Shown here piece by piece: positions 1-11,907 of a DNA stretch of 64,000 nucleotides (position 1 is the stretch's first letter; the number at the start of each line of letters is the position of its first letter). The position numbers and the translations under genes are program-made. The stretch is from Warburgia ugandensis (Eukaryota; Streptophyta; Magnoliopsida; Canellales; Canellaceae): contig CP141136.1 in assembly GCA_035236585.1 (NCBI GenBank), positions 29,108,449 to 29,172,448 on the forward strand, in the 5' to 3' direction. The notes below the pieces were generated by a model, which was not told where the DNA came from, did no database searches, and worked only from the letters and a program-made list of their open reading frames with translations.

Positions 1-1481
1 AAAAATTTATTTTTCAAGACATCTCCATTTATTTTTTTAGAGAATTATCTTTAATAAATCTATTCACTTTAGCAAACTAATAAATATGAGAGAAGATTTC
101 AAAACCCTACCCATATGCTAAAAATACTCCACTTAAGCTTAGATCTCAGAGTGCGTGTGTGTGTACAGTTTACACATAGAATAATCTTTATCTTTAAGTA
201 AACTTCTAACTTTTAAACTCCATCTAAAATATGTTTTGACCACAATCCTTACTAATGACATACGCTCAGAAATGAGGTCTCTCAGATAGAGTGTTCAAAT
301 CATATCTCTCTTTTAATTATGTGAGAAGAGTTAATACAAACATGTTTTTCTCACATATACTCATGAAGAACGGGAGTTATTAAGGAATTTAATTGTTTTG
401 ATCTCTTTGGAATGGATGCCATTACCTTTGAATATTTAGAAATACCACTCTTTTATATCCTATCCATTCATTTCCTTATCAATACTATATTCATCCTAAA
501 ATCAATAGGTCTTTAACTGGGACGAAGCATAGGCTTAGGACAGGGTAACAAAGAAAGGGTTTAAGGGTATTTAAAGTTTCTTCAAAAAATAAGTAGAGGT
601 CTTCTACTAGAGTTGACAATTCTTCTTTTCTTTGCTGATGTGAATATTTCTTTTTCTATTTTTCTTTGCATTCTTCAAAACTTTTTTTTATTTTTATTTT
701 TAACACTTTTCTTTCTTTTCACACTCTTGAATCACTTTGAAGAATATTTATTTTCTTGATATCCACTTTTACTACTTTCATTACAACTAAAAGGTATTTC
801 TTCATTCATCTCTAACTTATTTTTCAAAGAAAAATGGGTAATAGATAATTTATGTTGGGTTAATATGGGTAAAGGGTAATTTGGGCGACAAAAGAAAATG
901 CTTATATTCAAGGCTCAACTAGTGGTAAAAATACTTTATGGGTAGGCTTCATGTCTCTAGGTTATAACAAGAATGGCCTAAATCATTTTCTAGGTTTCTT
1001 ATAATCGATCAAATTCAATGAACTTCCAAATTTTTAAAGGTTGTATACCAATTATTCAGGTAATTAGCCAAATTTAAGATTTTGGGTATCAATTTTCTTT
1101 AAGCATGCTTAAGAAAATTAGGAACATTTATAACCTCTCAAAACAAATGAATGGATCTAAAACTTACTTAGGTTATAGGTCTCCACTAAATTTTTTCAGG
1201 ATTTCTAAGTTATAGCCACTTATGAATCTAGACTATCTATATGCGAATGTGTGTACAGATGTGATTTAAGACTTTGCTTTCATGGAATACTTTACAAAAT
1301 GAGTAAAATGATGAATTAATCATATTCAATTCCATTAATAAGCTAAATTTATCCAAATTATACTTTAGAAAATCCAATTCTCATCATGGTATAGGAAATG
1401 ACCTAAAATTTTTCATTTTTTTTTTAAATCAAGGAAACTACCTAAAAATCTAAAAAAGAACTAGAATTTGCTAGAATTCTA
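1..1481 (-). mobile_element. E1: 3' noncoding spacer of Athila/Tat-like retrotransposon
   Basis: No coding region is recognisable. In minus orientation this stretch follows the hairpin/G-rich box at 1482-1520 and would lead to a 3' LTR left of the window. It is a diverged copy of the spacer at 30345-32540. The part around 505-570 matches 30985-31050, and 1165-1240 matches both 32200-32300 and 6560-6630, each with a short GT run just after. Sharing between three elements is what identifies it. The element end itself is not visible. Confidence 0.65.
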
Positions 1482-1520
1482 CGCCCCCCAACTTGACAGA
1501 AACATTGTCCTCAATGTTTT
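1482..1520 (-). promoter_or_regulatory. Post-pol hairpin with G-rich box (E1)
   Basis: Positions 1500-1519 form a perfect 8-bp stem (AAACATTG / CAATGTTT) with loop TCCT. On the minus strand it is followed by a run of six Gs. Diverged copies occur at 32520-32539 and 6925-6944. From memory, an ACATTGAGGACAATGTTT box before a G-rich stretch is common after pol in plant Athila/Tat elements. Its function is unknown. Confidence 0.6.
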
Positions 1521-2265
1521 AAAAAGTAGGATGATGATAATGCATTGAGAAATGCAAAAAAAATTGAGAGATATAGAAAAAAATCTGAAAAAGAAAAAGA
1601 AGAAAGTAAAAACTAAGCTACATACTTTATTTTTCAGAGGAAAAATATTACTAAGTTCAAAACTTCCCTTGGTCCCATACGAAATGAGTTGGACAGGCCT
1701 CTGAAAAGGAATGATGAATAAATTTATCTTGCAATTTAAAATTTTTCATTTTATCACTGGGTAAGATAAATTTATCTTCGGGCTGCTTCTCAAAATTAGA
1801 GACAATTGTGGGAGTTCGATGCAGCCTTTTTGGAAATGGAGCAAGTATGTCACATTGATCAGTGGGCATAACTTTTTCCTGATTAATAAATTCATATCTT
1901 TTTCTGACAAGTTTCGATACTATTTCAGCCTTTTTAGGACCAAATTGCTCAATTATGTTACCATTGTGAATAATGGTAGCTGCCTTTGTTTATTCCATGT
2001 CAGGAAAGGACGAATTAATCTCATTTCCTGCATCCATATCATCAAGATATTCATTTGGTGGGATATGACATTCCTCTTTATTAATGGTCTGTAGCATTTG
2101 AGACATCATGTCCTTCAATTCAGTCATGGAATTTGTATTCTCTTTTAATTGGGCTTTAATTTGAGCAATTTTCTTCTCCTAGTATTGCATGACTAGATGA
2201 AAATTATCCTTGACTTTCCTCTTATGTGGAGGAAGGTAAGGTCCAGGAGCAAGTGATCCTTAGTT
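1521..2265 (-). pseudogene. E1 gag C-terminal tail, pol deleted
   Basis: This is the minus-strand continuation of the gag at 2266-3537. It is broken into frames and corresponds to the E2 segment 21940-22290. An open 70-codon stretch at 1657-1869 begins with a PFPKRL-type motif, as found just before protease in the E2 homologue. The protease, reverse transcriptase, RNase H and integrase that should follow are absent. The sequence passes within about 300 bases to the post-pol hairpin. So E1 has lost, or never carried, pol. Confidence 0.6.
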
Positions 2266-3537
2266 TTAGTAATAAGGTTGGTGTTGGGACTTCTGTGAAG
2301 CACTGTATTCATTTGTGACAGTAGAATGATTACTCCAGTTGGAACTATATGTCTCTAAAGAGGAAAAATGTTGCACATAAGAATGTGTCGATTCACCATC
2401 AATGGGACATTGATGAGTGAGGTGTGTATTACTTTCACAAATATCACATACCTGTTCAACTTTCTTATAGGGACATTTTTCCATTTCCATGGCCTCAACT
2501 GTTCTATCTAAATATGCTATTTTCATATCATCTTTTGTAGTTGTAGCATATATTTCTCCCCTAGAGGATGTGATGGTGGACATAGGCTTGTTTGAGAAAC
2601 CTACTTTTTCTGAATCAGCCCAAGTTTGTGCACTCTCTATCAACCATTCCAAATACTCTTGTGCCTCATCAGGTTGTTTGTTTAAGAAATTACCATTGCA
2701 CATCATTTCAACAAACTGACGCATATCAGATTTAAGTCCTTCATGAAAGAAGCTAATTATATGCCAAAGTTCGTATCCATGATGTGGACAAGTTAACAAT
2801 AATTCCTTAAATCTTTCCCAACATTGATAGAAAGTTTCATTATTCATCTGGGTAAAATTCATTATATTTCAACGGAGAGCATTTGTCCTATGTCTAGGAA
2901 AGAACTTATTCAAGAACTTCCTAGTCATTTCTTCCCATGATTGTATGGAACCTAATGGCAATGAATGAAACCACATCTTAGCTTTTTCTTTTAAGGAAAA
3001 AGAAAATAGTTTGAGTCTTGCCATATCTAATTCGATGTTTTGTGTATGTTGAGTCATGCACACTTCATCGAATTCTTTTAAATGCATGTAAGGATTCTCA
3101 CTATCCAACCTATAAAATTTGGGAAGTAAATGAATTACTCCCACCTTTAAGTCAATCATACCAGCATTTGGAGGTAAAAGTATACATGAAAGTGTGCTGG
3201 TATAATTAGGCTGTAAATAGTCTCTTAGTGTCTTCCCACAAGAATTTTGGTTATGCCAATTATTCTCATGCGTTTTATGTTGGTCCTTTCTCCTATTTCC
3301 ATGTAGTTGAGAATGATTCCTCCATTAACGTATATCATCATGAAATAGAGGTGGAGGATTATCAGCATTAAAGAGAGGATTGCTTGTCCATGAGGAAACA
3401 TCATAATTATCAAAGATGAAAGTTGGTTCATCATCATTAAAGAGTGGATTGTTTCTCCATGGGGAAATATCTTCTCCATTAATGTTGGGGTGTAAATTAC
3501 TCTTTTGATCAGTGTTTAATTTATTCATTAGGTGCAA
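2266..3537 (-). pseudogene. gag: E1 gag (Athila/Tat-like Ty3/gypsy)
   Basis: Capsid-nucleocapsid polyprotein of an LTR retrotransposon. The conserved retrotransposon-gag core lies at 2530-3159 (motifs LKEFDEVC, LKEKAKMWF, MTRKFLNKFFP, PHHGYELWHIISFF). A zinc knuckle of the CX2CX4HX4C type (CDICESNTHLTHQC) follows near 2411-2452. The core is interrupted in frame only once, by TGA at 2869-2871, where the plus-strand relative E2 has an arginine; this fits CGA to TGA decay. The N-terminal part (3325-3537) is in another frame and carries a 22-residue duplication. Upstream, 3160-3270 still encodes the KTLRDYLQP-type segment seen in E2. The relation to E2 gag (20530-22138) is clear along the whole length. 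It is not functional as it stands. Confidence 0.9.
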
Positions 3538-3545
3538 CTGATCAT

Positions 3546-3560
3546 GTCTTCTCTTCTCTT

Positions 3561-3639
<79 letters not shown>
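3546..3639. repeat. (TCTTC)n / (CT)n microsatellite
   Basis: Four TCTTC-like units run directly into about 37 CT dinucleotides. On the E1 sense strand it is a purine (GA) tract immediately before gag. E2 has no such array at the same place, so it expanded in E1. Confidence 0.95.
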
Positions 3640-3644
<5 letters not shown>

Positions 3645-4733
3645 AGACTATTCTAAATGATGCAACCTAAGTGCCTAGAATGGTGCACAATCAAGGACAC
3701 AATCAAGCAAATCCCTAAGGCTAGCAAGCACATATATTTTGATTTTCTTGATTTTCTGTGAGGACAATGCTTTGAATTAGCCTGATCTAACACTCCTAGT
3801 CCCTTTAGGAGTTGACTACTGCTTACCAGTTAGGTTCTAACCAAAGTGGTTAATACAACGCTCGTGTAAGGAGGCATTTAGACCTCACAAACGTCAACAG
3901 GAGGTGGGGGAAGAGTGAGGCTCTATTAGACAATCCCCAATAACCACAGTGATCAAAAGCCACTAGAGTGACAGTAAATCGTGTCCTATTAAGAGGGTCC
4001 TACGAGCATGTGCTGACCTTATAGGTCTCTTCTAATTGATTTTAATTTAATGTGAATGGTGGGGTTGCGCACTTGAGGTGATTATCCTAGGTGGGCTAAT
4101 GAGTGGTGATGAAATCCACCCTTGATCTTGTAGGGTCGGGTGCCCTTACTAATTAATTTTCACACACCATGGCAATTCGATCAACATATAATTCACCTTA
4201 AAGCATTAGACGTGTCCTGAAATGCAATTGAAAGCAATAAACTAATGCAAACCCTAAGATGCAACAATTATAACAGATGCTTTCTATATGAGTTACAATA
4301 ACAAACAATACAAATTACTCTAAATGCAAACCCTAATCTAGAAAATAAATGAGTGAGAAGACTTACAGTGAGATTTCTGATGAAGATCAAGTGTGGGCCA
4401 CCTTATCCCACACTTGCCTTGTATTATTACAACCCTTTAAAATTGAAATTAAAAATAAAAATTACAAAGGGGCCTCACTACAATATTCACTCAAAAAATT
4501 CCTAATCTAAGAAAACAAGAGAAATCTATCTAATTGATGATGCTCCACTCCAATTTGCTGAAAAAGAAAAATAATAATTAGTACCAAATTCAGGAAATAA
4601 AGTGGTTATGCACAAAAATAAAAAAACTTAAATATGCACCTAAAAATGCCTAAATTGCAATTCCTATTTTTTAGGATTTTTTCTATATTTTTTTGTATTT
4701 TTAATTAAATTTTATAAAAACTCCATTGCAAGT
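3640..4733 (-). mobile_element. E1 5' leader between primer site and gag
   Basis: Noncoding leader of about 1.1 kb. It is inverted relative to, and strongly similar to, the E2 leader at 19384-20529. Shared blocks include the segment around the Asp-primer side (4660-4733), a region containing GATCAAGGGTGGATTTCATC on the sense strand (near 4110-4130), and the region just before gag. No open frame is conserved, so conservation suggests an RNA-level role such as packaging or translation control. That last point is inference. Confidence 0.7.
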
Positions 4734-4750
4734 CCCCAGCAATGGCCCCA
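4734..4750 (-). promoter_or_regulatory. Primer binding site, tRNA-Asp type (E1)
   Basis: The minus strand reads TGGGGCCATTGCTGGGG, six bases inside the LTR end. It differs at three positions from the complement of the plant tRNA-Asp(GTC) 3' end (TGGCGCCGTTGCCGGGG, recalled). Use of tRNA-Asp is typical of Athila/Tat elements. Confidence 0.8.
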
Positions 4751-4788
4751 AAAACTTGTTGACTGTTTAACAACAAGTGCACGGGCTA

Positions 4789-4800
4789 TTGTAGTGTAGC
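4789..4800 (-). promoter_or_regulatory. Second tRNA-Asp complementarity in LTR end (E1)
   Basis: The plus strand reads TTGTAGTGTAGC. Ten of 12 bases match plant tRNA-Asp positions 5-16 (recalled TTGTAGTATAGT), so the element RNA would be complementary to the tRNA 5' stem/D-arm. It is 38 bases from the primer site, the same spacing as in E2. Confidence 0.4.
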
Positions 4801-5282
4801 TTATTCAAGTACAAGTCGATCCCATGAGGACTTGATTTAAAATAATGGAGTTTTAAATAAAATTTAATTAATAAAAGAATAAAAATAAAGAGTACACCAG
4901 AAATAAACTAACACTAAAATAAAATTCAGATTTATTCAACTGTTGCAATTTACAGAATTTCTTATTCCAAAAAAAATAGAAAATAAAACTAAATATGCAG
5001 TCCTAGATATCACTGTCCCTGGATAGTTAGAATGTGGATAATATAAAACTAGAATATTTAGGGACACAGACAGAATTAAATTGGGGACTCAAATGGTATT
5101 TCAGACAAAGGATGAAGGTGGAATTACTGAGATCTGCCAAGGCCAAACTTGTGATTTTATCAGAGTTCTAGTTTTTTACAAAAAACTAGGAAAACACATT
5201 GAGGGGAAAACCGAAGAAGGATGGGGAAGAAGGAAGAAGAGAGAAAGGGAGAAGAAAGGAGAGGGAGAGAGGCGCTGGGAAT

Positions 5283-5303
5283 GGAAACCCGACTTGGGTT
5301 TCC
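5283..5303 (-). promoter_or_regulatory. Conserved LTR hairpin (A1)
   Basis: Perfect 8-bp inverted repeat GGAAACCC / GGGTTTCC around a 5-base loop (GACTT). The same hairpin is perfect at 25621-25641 and reduced to six pairs at 18855-18874. Confidence 0.6.
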
Positions 5304-5524
5304 TTCCCTTGGACAGCTGGAGATCAACGCCGATGATGCAGAGACCGATGATCCTGATGGAGGGGAAGAGAGAGGAGAGAACCTGGGAAGAGGGACTAGA
5401 GAGAGATGGGGTGTGAGGAAGAAGTAAGGGTGCTGAGAAGAGAGGCTGAAATGAAAGAAAGAGAAGGGTGAAGAGGGAGAAGAACGAGATAGAGATGGTG
5501 TGGCAAGAGTTGAGAAGAGAGGTG

Positions 5525-5527
<3 letters not shown>

Positions 5528-5608
<81 letters not shown>
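5528..5608. repeat. (GA)n microsatellite
   Basis: About 40 GA dinucleotides in the A1 LTR; pure and uninterrupted. Confidence 0.95.
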
Positions 5609-5611
<3 letters not shown>

Positions 5612-5770
5612 ATGAGAAAGGAGACGAGAGAAGTAAGGGAGAGACGAGGATTGAAGAGGGACAGGAGGGAGAGTAAGGGAAAGAGGGAGAAGGGCATTGA
5701 TGAGAACCTAGGCGTGATGAAGCCTGGGTCAGTGAAAGCAGTGGAGGTTGGGGAGGCAACCGGGGAGAGA

Positions 5771-5885
<115 letters not shown>

Positions 5886-6523
5886 AAAGAAGAAGAAGAA
5901 GGGTTAGAAGTGGTGAAAGGAAAGGGGAGTTGGAGGAGGAAGAGAAAGAGAAAGAGAAAGAAGAAGAAGAAGAAGAAGAAGAAGAAGAAGGGATACGAGA
6001 GAGAAAAGGGAAGGAGAGGGGATTGTTAGCCGGCCCAGCCTCCCTTGAGAAAAACCATGTGTGGGGAGTGGAGAAGGGGAATATAGGCAAGAGGGAGAAA
6101 GAGAGAAATGAGAAATGAGAGAAGAGAGATAAAAAAGAGATAAAAAAGGGATAAGAGAGTGGGGATAGAGAGATAGAGTTGGGTGGGGTCCACTAGTATT
6201 TCATTCTTGTTAGAACTCTGGAGTCTTCAAATTTCTGCTCTTTCTAGGAACCGTACATCTGATTTCTGTGATTTGATCTGGATTGTCCACGCTTAAGTCA
6301 ATTGATTTGCAATGCATAGAACCCAATTAGCATCATCTAAACTATTCATTATTCATCTAATTAGCTTTGATGAACATCTGATCGTTAATTTTGCAATTCA
6401 ATGGTTGGATGGCCAATTAAAACTAAAATAGAATATTTTATGCAAAATCTTGAAATTGATGGCCTAGATGCTCTAATTGAACACTAAATTAGGGGTATTT
6501 TGACCAAAATTGAACACTTAATA

Positions 6524-6626
6524 ATAACCCTAAAAAATAAAGAATGACTTTAAGCTCACATGGGTTATTACTCTTTACTTATCTTCTTTAGGATCTCTAA
6601 GTTATACTTACTCTTCAACATAAATG

Positions 6627-6664
<38 letters not shown>

Positions 6665-7145
6665 AATAAATGTTTCTAGTTTAATTTTCAAGTAAAACTT
6701 TAGAAAAAGTTAAAATAAAGAACTAATTGTATGCAAATTTATTAATAAGATAAAGTTCAAAGATAAATTGAATAGTCAAAAAATTCAAATTCTTATCCCT
6801 GTAAAGGAACTTATCATAAAATTTTCAAAATTTTTATATATACTTAATATGGAAAAACTCAAATATTAAGTAAAAAGACTATGGACACATCAAATTTGAA
6901 ATACCCTACCCCTAGACTTAAATTAAACACTATACCCAATGTTTTAAAATAAAAGCATGGATCAATGTAATAACTAAGTGGAGAGAGAATGGTTAGAAAG
7001 ATAGTACTTGCACGCTAAAGATAGTGCATTGATCCATTAATGTGACCAATAATGCAAAATATACAATGCATATGGAAAATGCAACTAAATGATACAATCT
7101 ACACTAACTATTTTGTCTATTAAACCTAAACTAATTAAGGATAAT
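6524..7145 (-). mobile_element. Spacer fragment of an Athila/Tat-like element
   Basis: Noncoding. Positions 6540-6665 match the E1 spacer near 1165-1260 and the family-C spacer at 32190-32300, and include a 35-bp (TG)n at 6628-6662. Positions 6905-6944 hold a decayed copy of the post-pol hairpin and G-rich box. In minus orientation this lies directly before the A1 LTR start, the place of a 3' spacer. Beyond 6945 nothing is recognised. Confidence 0.6.
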
Positions 7146-8076
7146 TGATGACTGTTCAATTTTGTATAAAAATCACCCACTTAGTTTCCTATATGTTATA
7201 ACTTATAGTGTTAAATTAGGATTTTGGCCAAAATTATAACATATGCATTTTTTACCCAATAAACCAAATATTTGATAATTTGTAGGTTCAAATGCTAATC
7301 TGGGGTATGTCAATAATCATACTTTTAGGATTTAATTAGAATTTTTTTATCTTTAGTAGGGGATGAGATGGTGATACAATGATTGAAATTGATCGAGATG
7401 AAAATTGAATATCAAGATAAAACGATTTAGTCAAGGCCTAAATGTGATCAATCAATGTCATCAATCCAAAGTGAGATCAAGGATCAAGAACACCTTAAGG
7501 CAAGCAAAGAATGGAATTAGAGAAGACAAAGGTGATTAAAGTGGGCCCATGCATAAGTCATAAAAAGTCCACCACCTTTGCATGGGATTTACTCAAACCA
7601 TATACAAGCCATGCTAGAAGGTGACAAGCTAAGTGAGTTAAGGAGCCTAGCCATCAAAGCCAAAAGGATTGAGCCACCAAGTCATGCCAAATGAGCTCTC
7701 AAAGCAAGCCACTTAAGGCAAGCTACTTGGAGGCCATGATTTGAGGAGAATCTAAAGCAAATACCCATGAGGTTTTTAAGAGGATAATGATAAGATATTT
7801 GGGAGAAAATCAATGGGAAAGCATGCATGTGGACCAATAGGAAGTGCCCCCCTTTAGTTTCTCTTGTTCCATCTTATTTTCTACTTTTTTCTCTCTCTCC
7901 ACCTCACCCTACATGATTCCCACGAATTTTCACTTGGGGGAAAAAATCTTCCACCTAAGACTCCACTTTCTAAAATTGTCACTTACTTTAGTCAACCATC
8001 CCACACTCCTAACTCCATCCTAGATCTATTCTCATCGTCCTCACTGTACACTCTTCATCCAAGGGCTTCCATATAT

Positions 8077-8116
<40 letters not shown>

Positions 8117-11100
8117 TCCATCTACAATTTTAACAAAGTGGAAGATGCCCTACCCTAAAAAGTAGGTGCCTTCCACCCACCTTGCTCCCTCTTAAGTACA
8201 CATGTTTGCCCTAAATCAAATCATCATCTAACCCTTGGATTTCCTATCTTAAATCTCCACCTTAGGATCACCTATTAGCAAGTTTAGGAAGTGCCCAAAA
8301 CATATTAAAACTTCTTAGGGTTTCCATGTGAAGATCATCTTGGAGAGGGGGAGAACGCCCCCTCCTAAGAAGGAGGAATCTCCACCCTTCTTCTCCCCAA
8401 AAAGTCTCCAATATGCTTTCCCTTGGAGTAGCTCATCTTTCCTAGCCCTCCATGCCTACTTGCCTTAGTTTTGTTCTCTTTTTGAAGTCTTTGAAGTAAG
8501 GTTAGTTTTTCTCTCCATTTTTTGGTTGTTATCTTTGATTCATTGCTTGTTTTGTTCCTTAAATTCATGCTTTGGTTTCTTTTATTTATTGTCATGTTTT
8601 CTTGCCTTTTGTTCCACATCTTAGATCCTTTAATCTAAGGACTAGTACTCTCTTGTAGTGACAACCAAGAGAGTGTAGTTCTTAGATCAAGTTCATTGCC
8701 CATCTTTTCCTTAAAATTTCTTTTGATTCCATGCCTTCTTTCTTACATTTTCCACCTTGTTTTTCCTTAGATCTCTCTTGGTTTCCATGCATGTTTATCA
8801 TTGATTGCTATTGGAGGAACAAAGACATTGATTTGGATTATCTTTTTTTGGACTTAAAATAGGGTGCACACCACCCTTCTAAACATTTGTAATCTTGACT
8901 ACTTCAATCAATGAGAATTTTATGTTCCATGTCATTTGCTTATTGTTATGGTTCCTCTAGATGCTTTCAATTTAGTTTCTCCTGGATGTTAGATATTATT
9001 TTCACACTTAGATTACTTTTATTTCATTCTAAGTTAGTTGCAATTGAACTTCATATAAACATCACACATGAACCATGTGCACAAATCCATGGTTCATGTG
9101 CATGGTTTGAAGGTGTTTTTCTTAGCAAAGTTACTTAATATAGGGTGGATTCTCATGCCTTGAGCTAAATCCCATTCATGTATTTCATGTTAGCCTAGGT
9201 GCATCTTAGTTTAGGCATGCTTTCATGTTCCATTCATACATTCTAGTTTACTTTATTTCATGCATTCTAATGGTTACTAGTGTAGAAACACTCAAATTCT
9301 GGCCACCTACCATTGGTCATGAGTACTCATGATAGACCTGAAATACCAGAGTGTCATGCACTTGTGCTATCACGCTATAAATACACATCTTAAAATAATG
9401 GATCCTCTGTGCTATAGACAAGAACCAATCAAGTCTATGGCTATCACGCCGATACCAAGCGAGATAGACTCCCAAACACCATGCGAGCAATGGGTACACT
9501 ATGCCTCAAGCCATGCCCTTGCCCATGATGTCATCATAACCTAGATTCACCCTTTTTCAGCTAGGTATCTAACACACATACAATTTTAGAAGGAGGATTA
9601 ATTGTCAACCTTCTTAGCACAGCATCCACCAACCCCCATATATCCGTCATAACATAATAATACTAGGCATCAATCACATGCCAATATAACTAATAAAACC
9701 ATTGAAATCTATGCATTGTTGAAATCGTGCAATTTAAATCTCATGATACGATATAGCCATGTAAAAACAAACCTCACCAGGGGTTGAGTTTGAGGATTTC
9801 ACACCCACCCCCCCAATGTTTCATAAATAAATCATAAATTTCATGTATTTGCAAATACATTTTCATATAACAATTTTCCAATTTCCAAATGAATATACAT
9901 GGAATTTAAGAACTAATACATTGCATGAAAAACAAATATGTTAACTGCATAACTCAGAAATCTCAAAATCCCAATCTTAAACCCTTTCAAACATGATAGA
10001 TTAGAAATCAATGGTTTCCATGTTTCAAAAAAGTATATTGATTTTAAAACTACCTACCTCCCTTATCATGCTTCATGATTTTGTTATATCCCTCCTTCCA
10101 ATACTTGTCGATCACCTGACCAAGCCAAATTTTAAAAGTATATTTACAGATTAAGGGTTAGGAAACATGATGGGGGCATCTGATTGTCGATTAGATGCCG
10201 CCAAATTCCTCTTCCATCACTATCTGATCAGACAGCTAAGGTTTCTTGATAGATTTTTTTTATTATCCAAATTCCACAATTCTACTCACATCCTAGCTAA
10301 TCCAAGGTCCTATGATTCATCTGTGGTGTCCGATCATCGATCAGACATCAAGAAGTCACTGTTTGAACAGTGATAGATCGGATGACTTAGATTGTTTAAT
10401 CAATTTCATCCTATATGGATAATCTCAGTCCGATCTAACCTATATCTAATATAGATTTACTTATTGCTAAGCTTAGATTAACAAATGAACAGCTGGATCA
10501 TCATAAAAACCTAGATCTAGCATGAATAGTGCATATCTACCTTAGAACTTCAAATCAAGATATGGGTATCATAAATCTTACCTCTTGGGAGTGTTCCCAC
10601 CCCCTAATAGTTGCTGGAGAAGCCTTGGCATTGATTTTTCCATTGTTAGCAAATCACGGTCGTTTAGTACTATTTTTCCCCATCTTCTCGCCAAAACTTG
10701 TCTGATTAACGAGCAACCACAGGGGTTTTACTCATGGTTGTTAGGAGAAGATGGTGAACAGCTCCGATCATTGATCAGTGCCGCCGTTTACTCTATCTTT
10801 TTTGGTACCTAATGTATTTTCCCCATCGTTGATCTCCTCCTCCTGTCCTCAATGAGACAAATGGATGGTGGACGATGGATCGAATTCTCCTCTTCTATCC
10901 TCCTCCTTCTCCCCTACTCTTCTCCTTCCCCTTCTTCCTCTTCTCTCTTCTCCTTCTCTTCACTCTCTCCCTCTCTCTGTTGGGCTGAGAATAGACCATT
11001 CGGTCTATTCGTAGCTTCCTTACATGGGAGGAGTGCTCATATCAAATACGGCCCCCTCTGATTTAAGTCTTTTGTTCTTTCTTTCTTTTTTCCTTTTCTT

Positions 11101-11907
11101 ACAGAAATGCCCTTCCTAATTAAATTGTGATAACTTCCTCATTTGAACTTCAATTTCAATGTTCTTTAGGTCGTTGGATTTGTTTTTTTTAGTACAATCC
11201 AAATATAAGCATTTTTGGATCTAATTTGATGTCTTTCAAAAGGTTAATTCTTTGGAACTTAAACATGAATATTTTTCAATTTGCACTTATAAAAAAAAAT
11301 TCATAATCCTTTGACATGAAGTTTAAAATTTTAAGGTTCTCACACTTGAACCGCTAGGAATCATTTAGATTTTGAGGTTATTTTTTAAGTACCACGATTA
11401 GACTGTATGCTAGTTTGATATTAATTCATTAATTTAAGACATCTTTTGAACCAGTGAACCATGTGCACCATCCCATGGATCATTAGCATGGTACTAGGGT
11501 GAAATCTCTTTGATGATTGCTTTGTTTAGTTGGTAAATCTTAGTGTAGTAGTAGCTAATTCATTATTTATACCTTAATTTAGTTGTAAGAATTTGCGTAA
11601 TTGATTCTTGGGAATTTCCATTTTTAGAAAGTTTTATTTTATGGAAGTGCTATTTTTAGAAAGTGTGTTTTTAGGAAGGTTTCGATGGTAGTTTGTTTGC
11701 CTTTATTTCCATATTCTATTTTTTAATTTTATTTCATATTTTCATATTAATTTAATCCTTAGTTTAGTTAAAAACCCACTCTCTTGGCTAGGCTAAATAG
11801 TTTAAGTAAAGGTCTACTTAACACACAGACCATTAAATTCCTTGAGGGATCAACCTTACCTACATTTACTACAATAGATGCACCTATGAGTTAAGCAAAA
11901 CATCACA
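7146..11907 (+). mobile_element. Family C LTR (copy C1), split by a family-D LTR
   Basis: It starts TGATGACTG and ends ...CATCACA. The two parts (7146-9280 and about 11345-11907) add up to about 2,698 bp, close to the 2,726 bp of the second family-C LTR (27619-30344, minus). Shared blocks include the segment with CCACCACCTTTGCATGGG near 7570 and 29910, and the 3' end with its ACTACAATAG-type box near 11865. No primer site or gag follows, so it is a solo or truncated LTR. A (CT)n run lies at 8080-8114. Open frames inside are not supported. Confidence 0.65.
9281..11344 (-). mobile_element. Family D LTR (copy D1) nested in C1
   Basis: TG...CA ends in minus orientation (TGTGAGAACC at 11344, ...TCTACA at 9281). 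The start region (11100-11344) matches the starts of D3 (18360-18605) and D2 (11930-12215), including a block reading like 'aatgcccttcct' then a stretch on each strand rich in CTTCAA. No clear 5-bp target-site duplication is seen (ACTAG left, CTTGA right), so the borders are approximate. Short open frames at 10167-10373, 10585-10812 and 10852-11061 show no recognisable protein. Confidence 0.5.

Noticed and set aside
9276-11349. Target-site duplication around D1
   Set aside because: ACTAG on the left and CTTGA on the right do not match; borders stay approximate.
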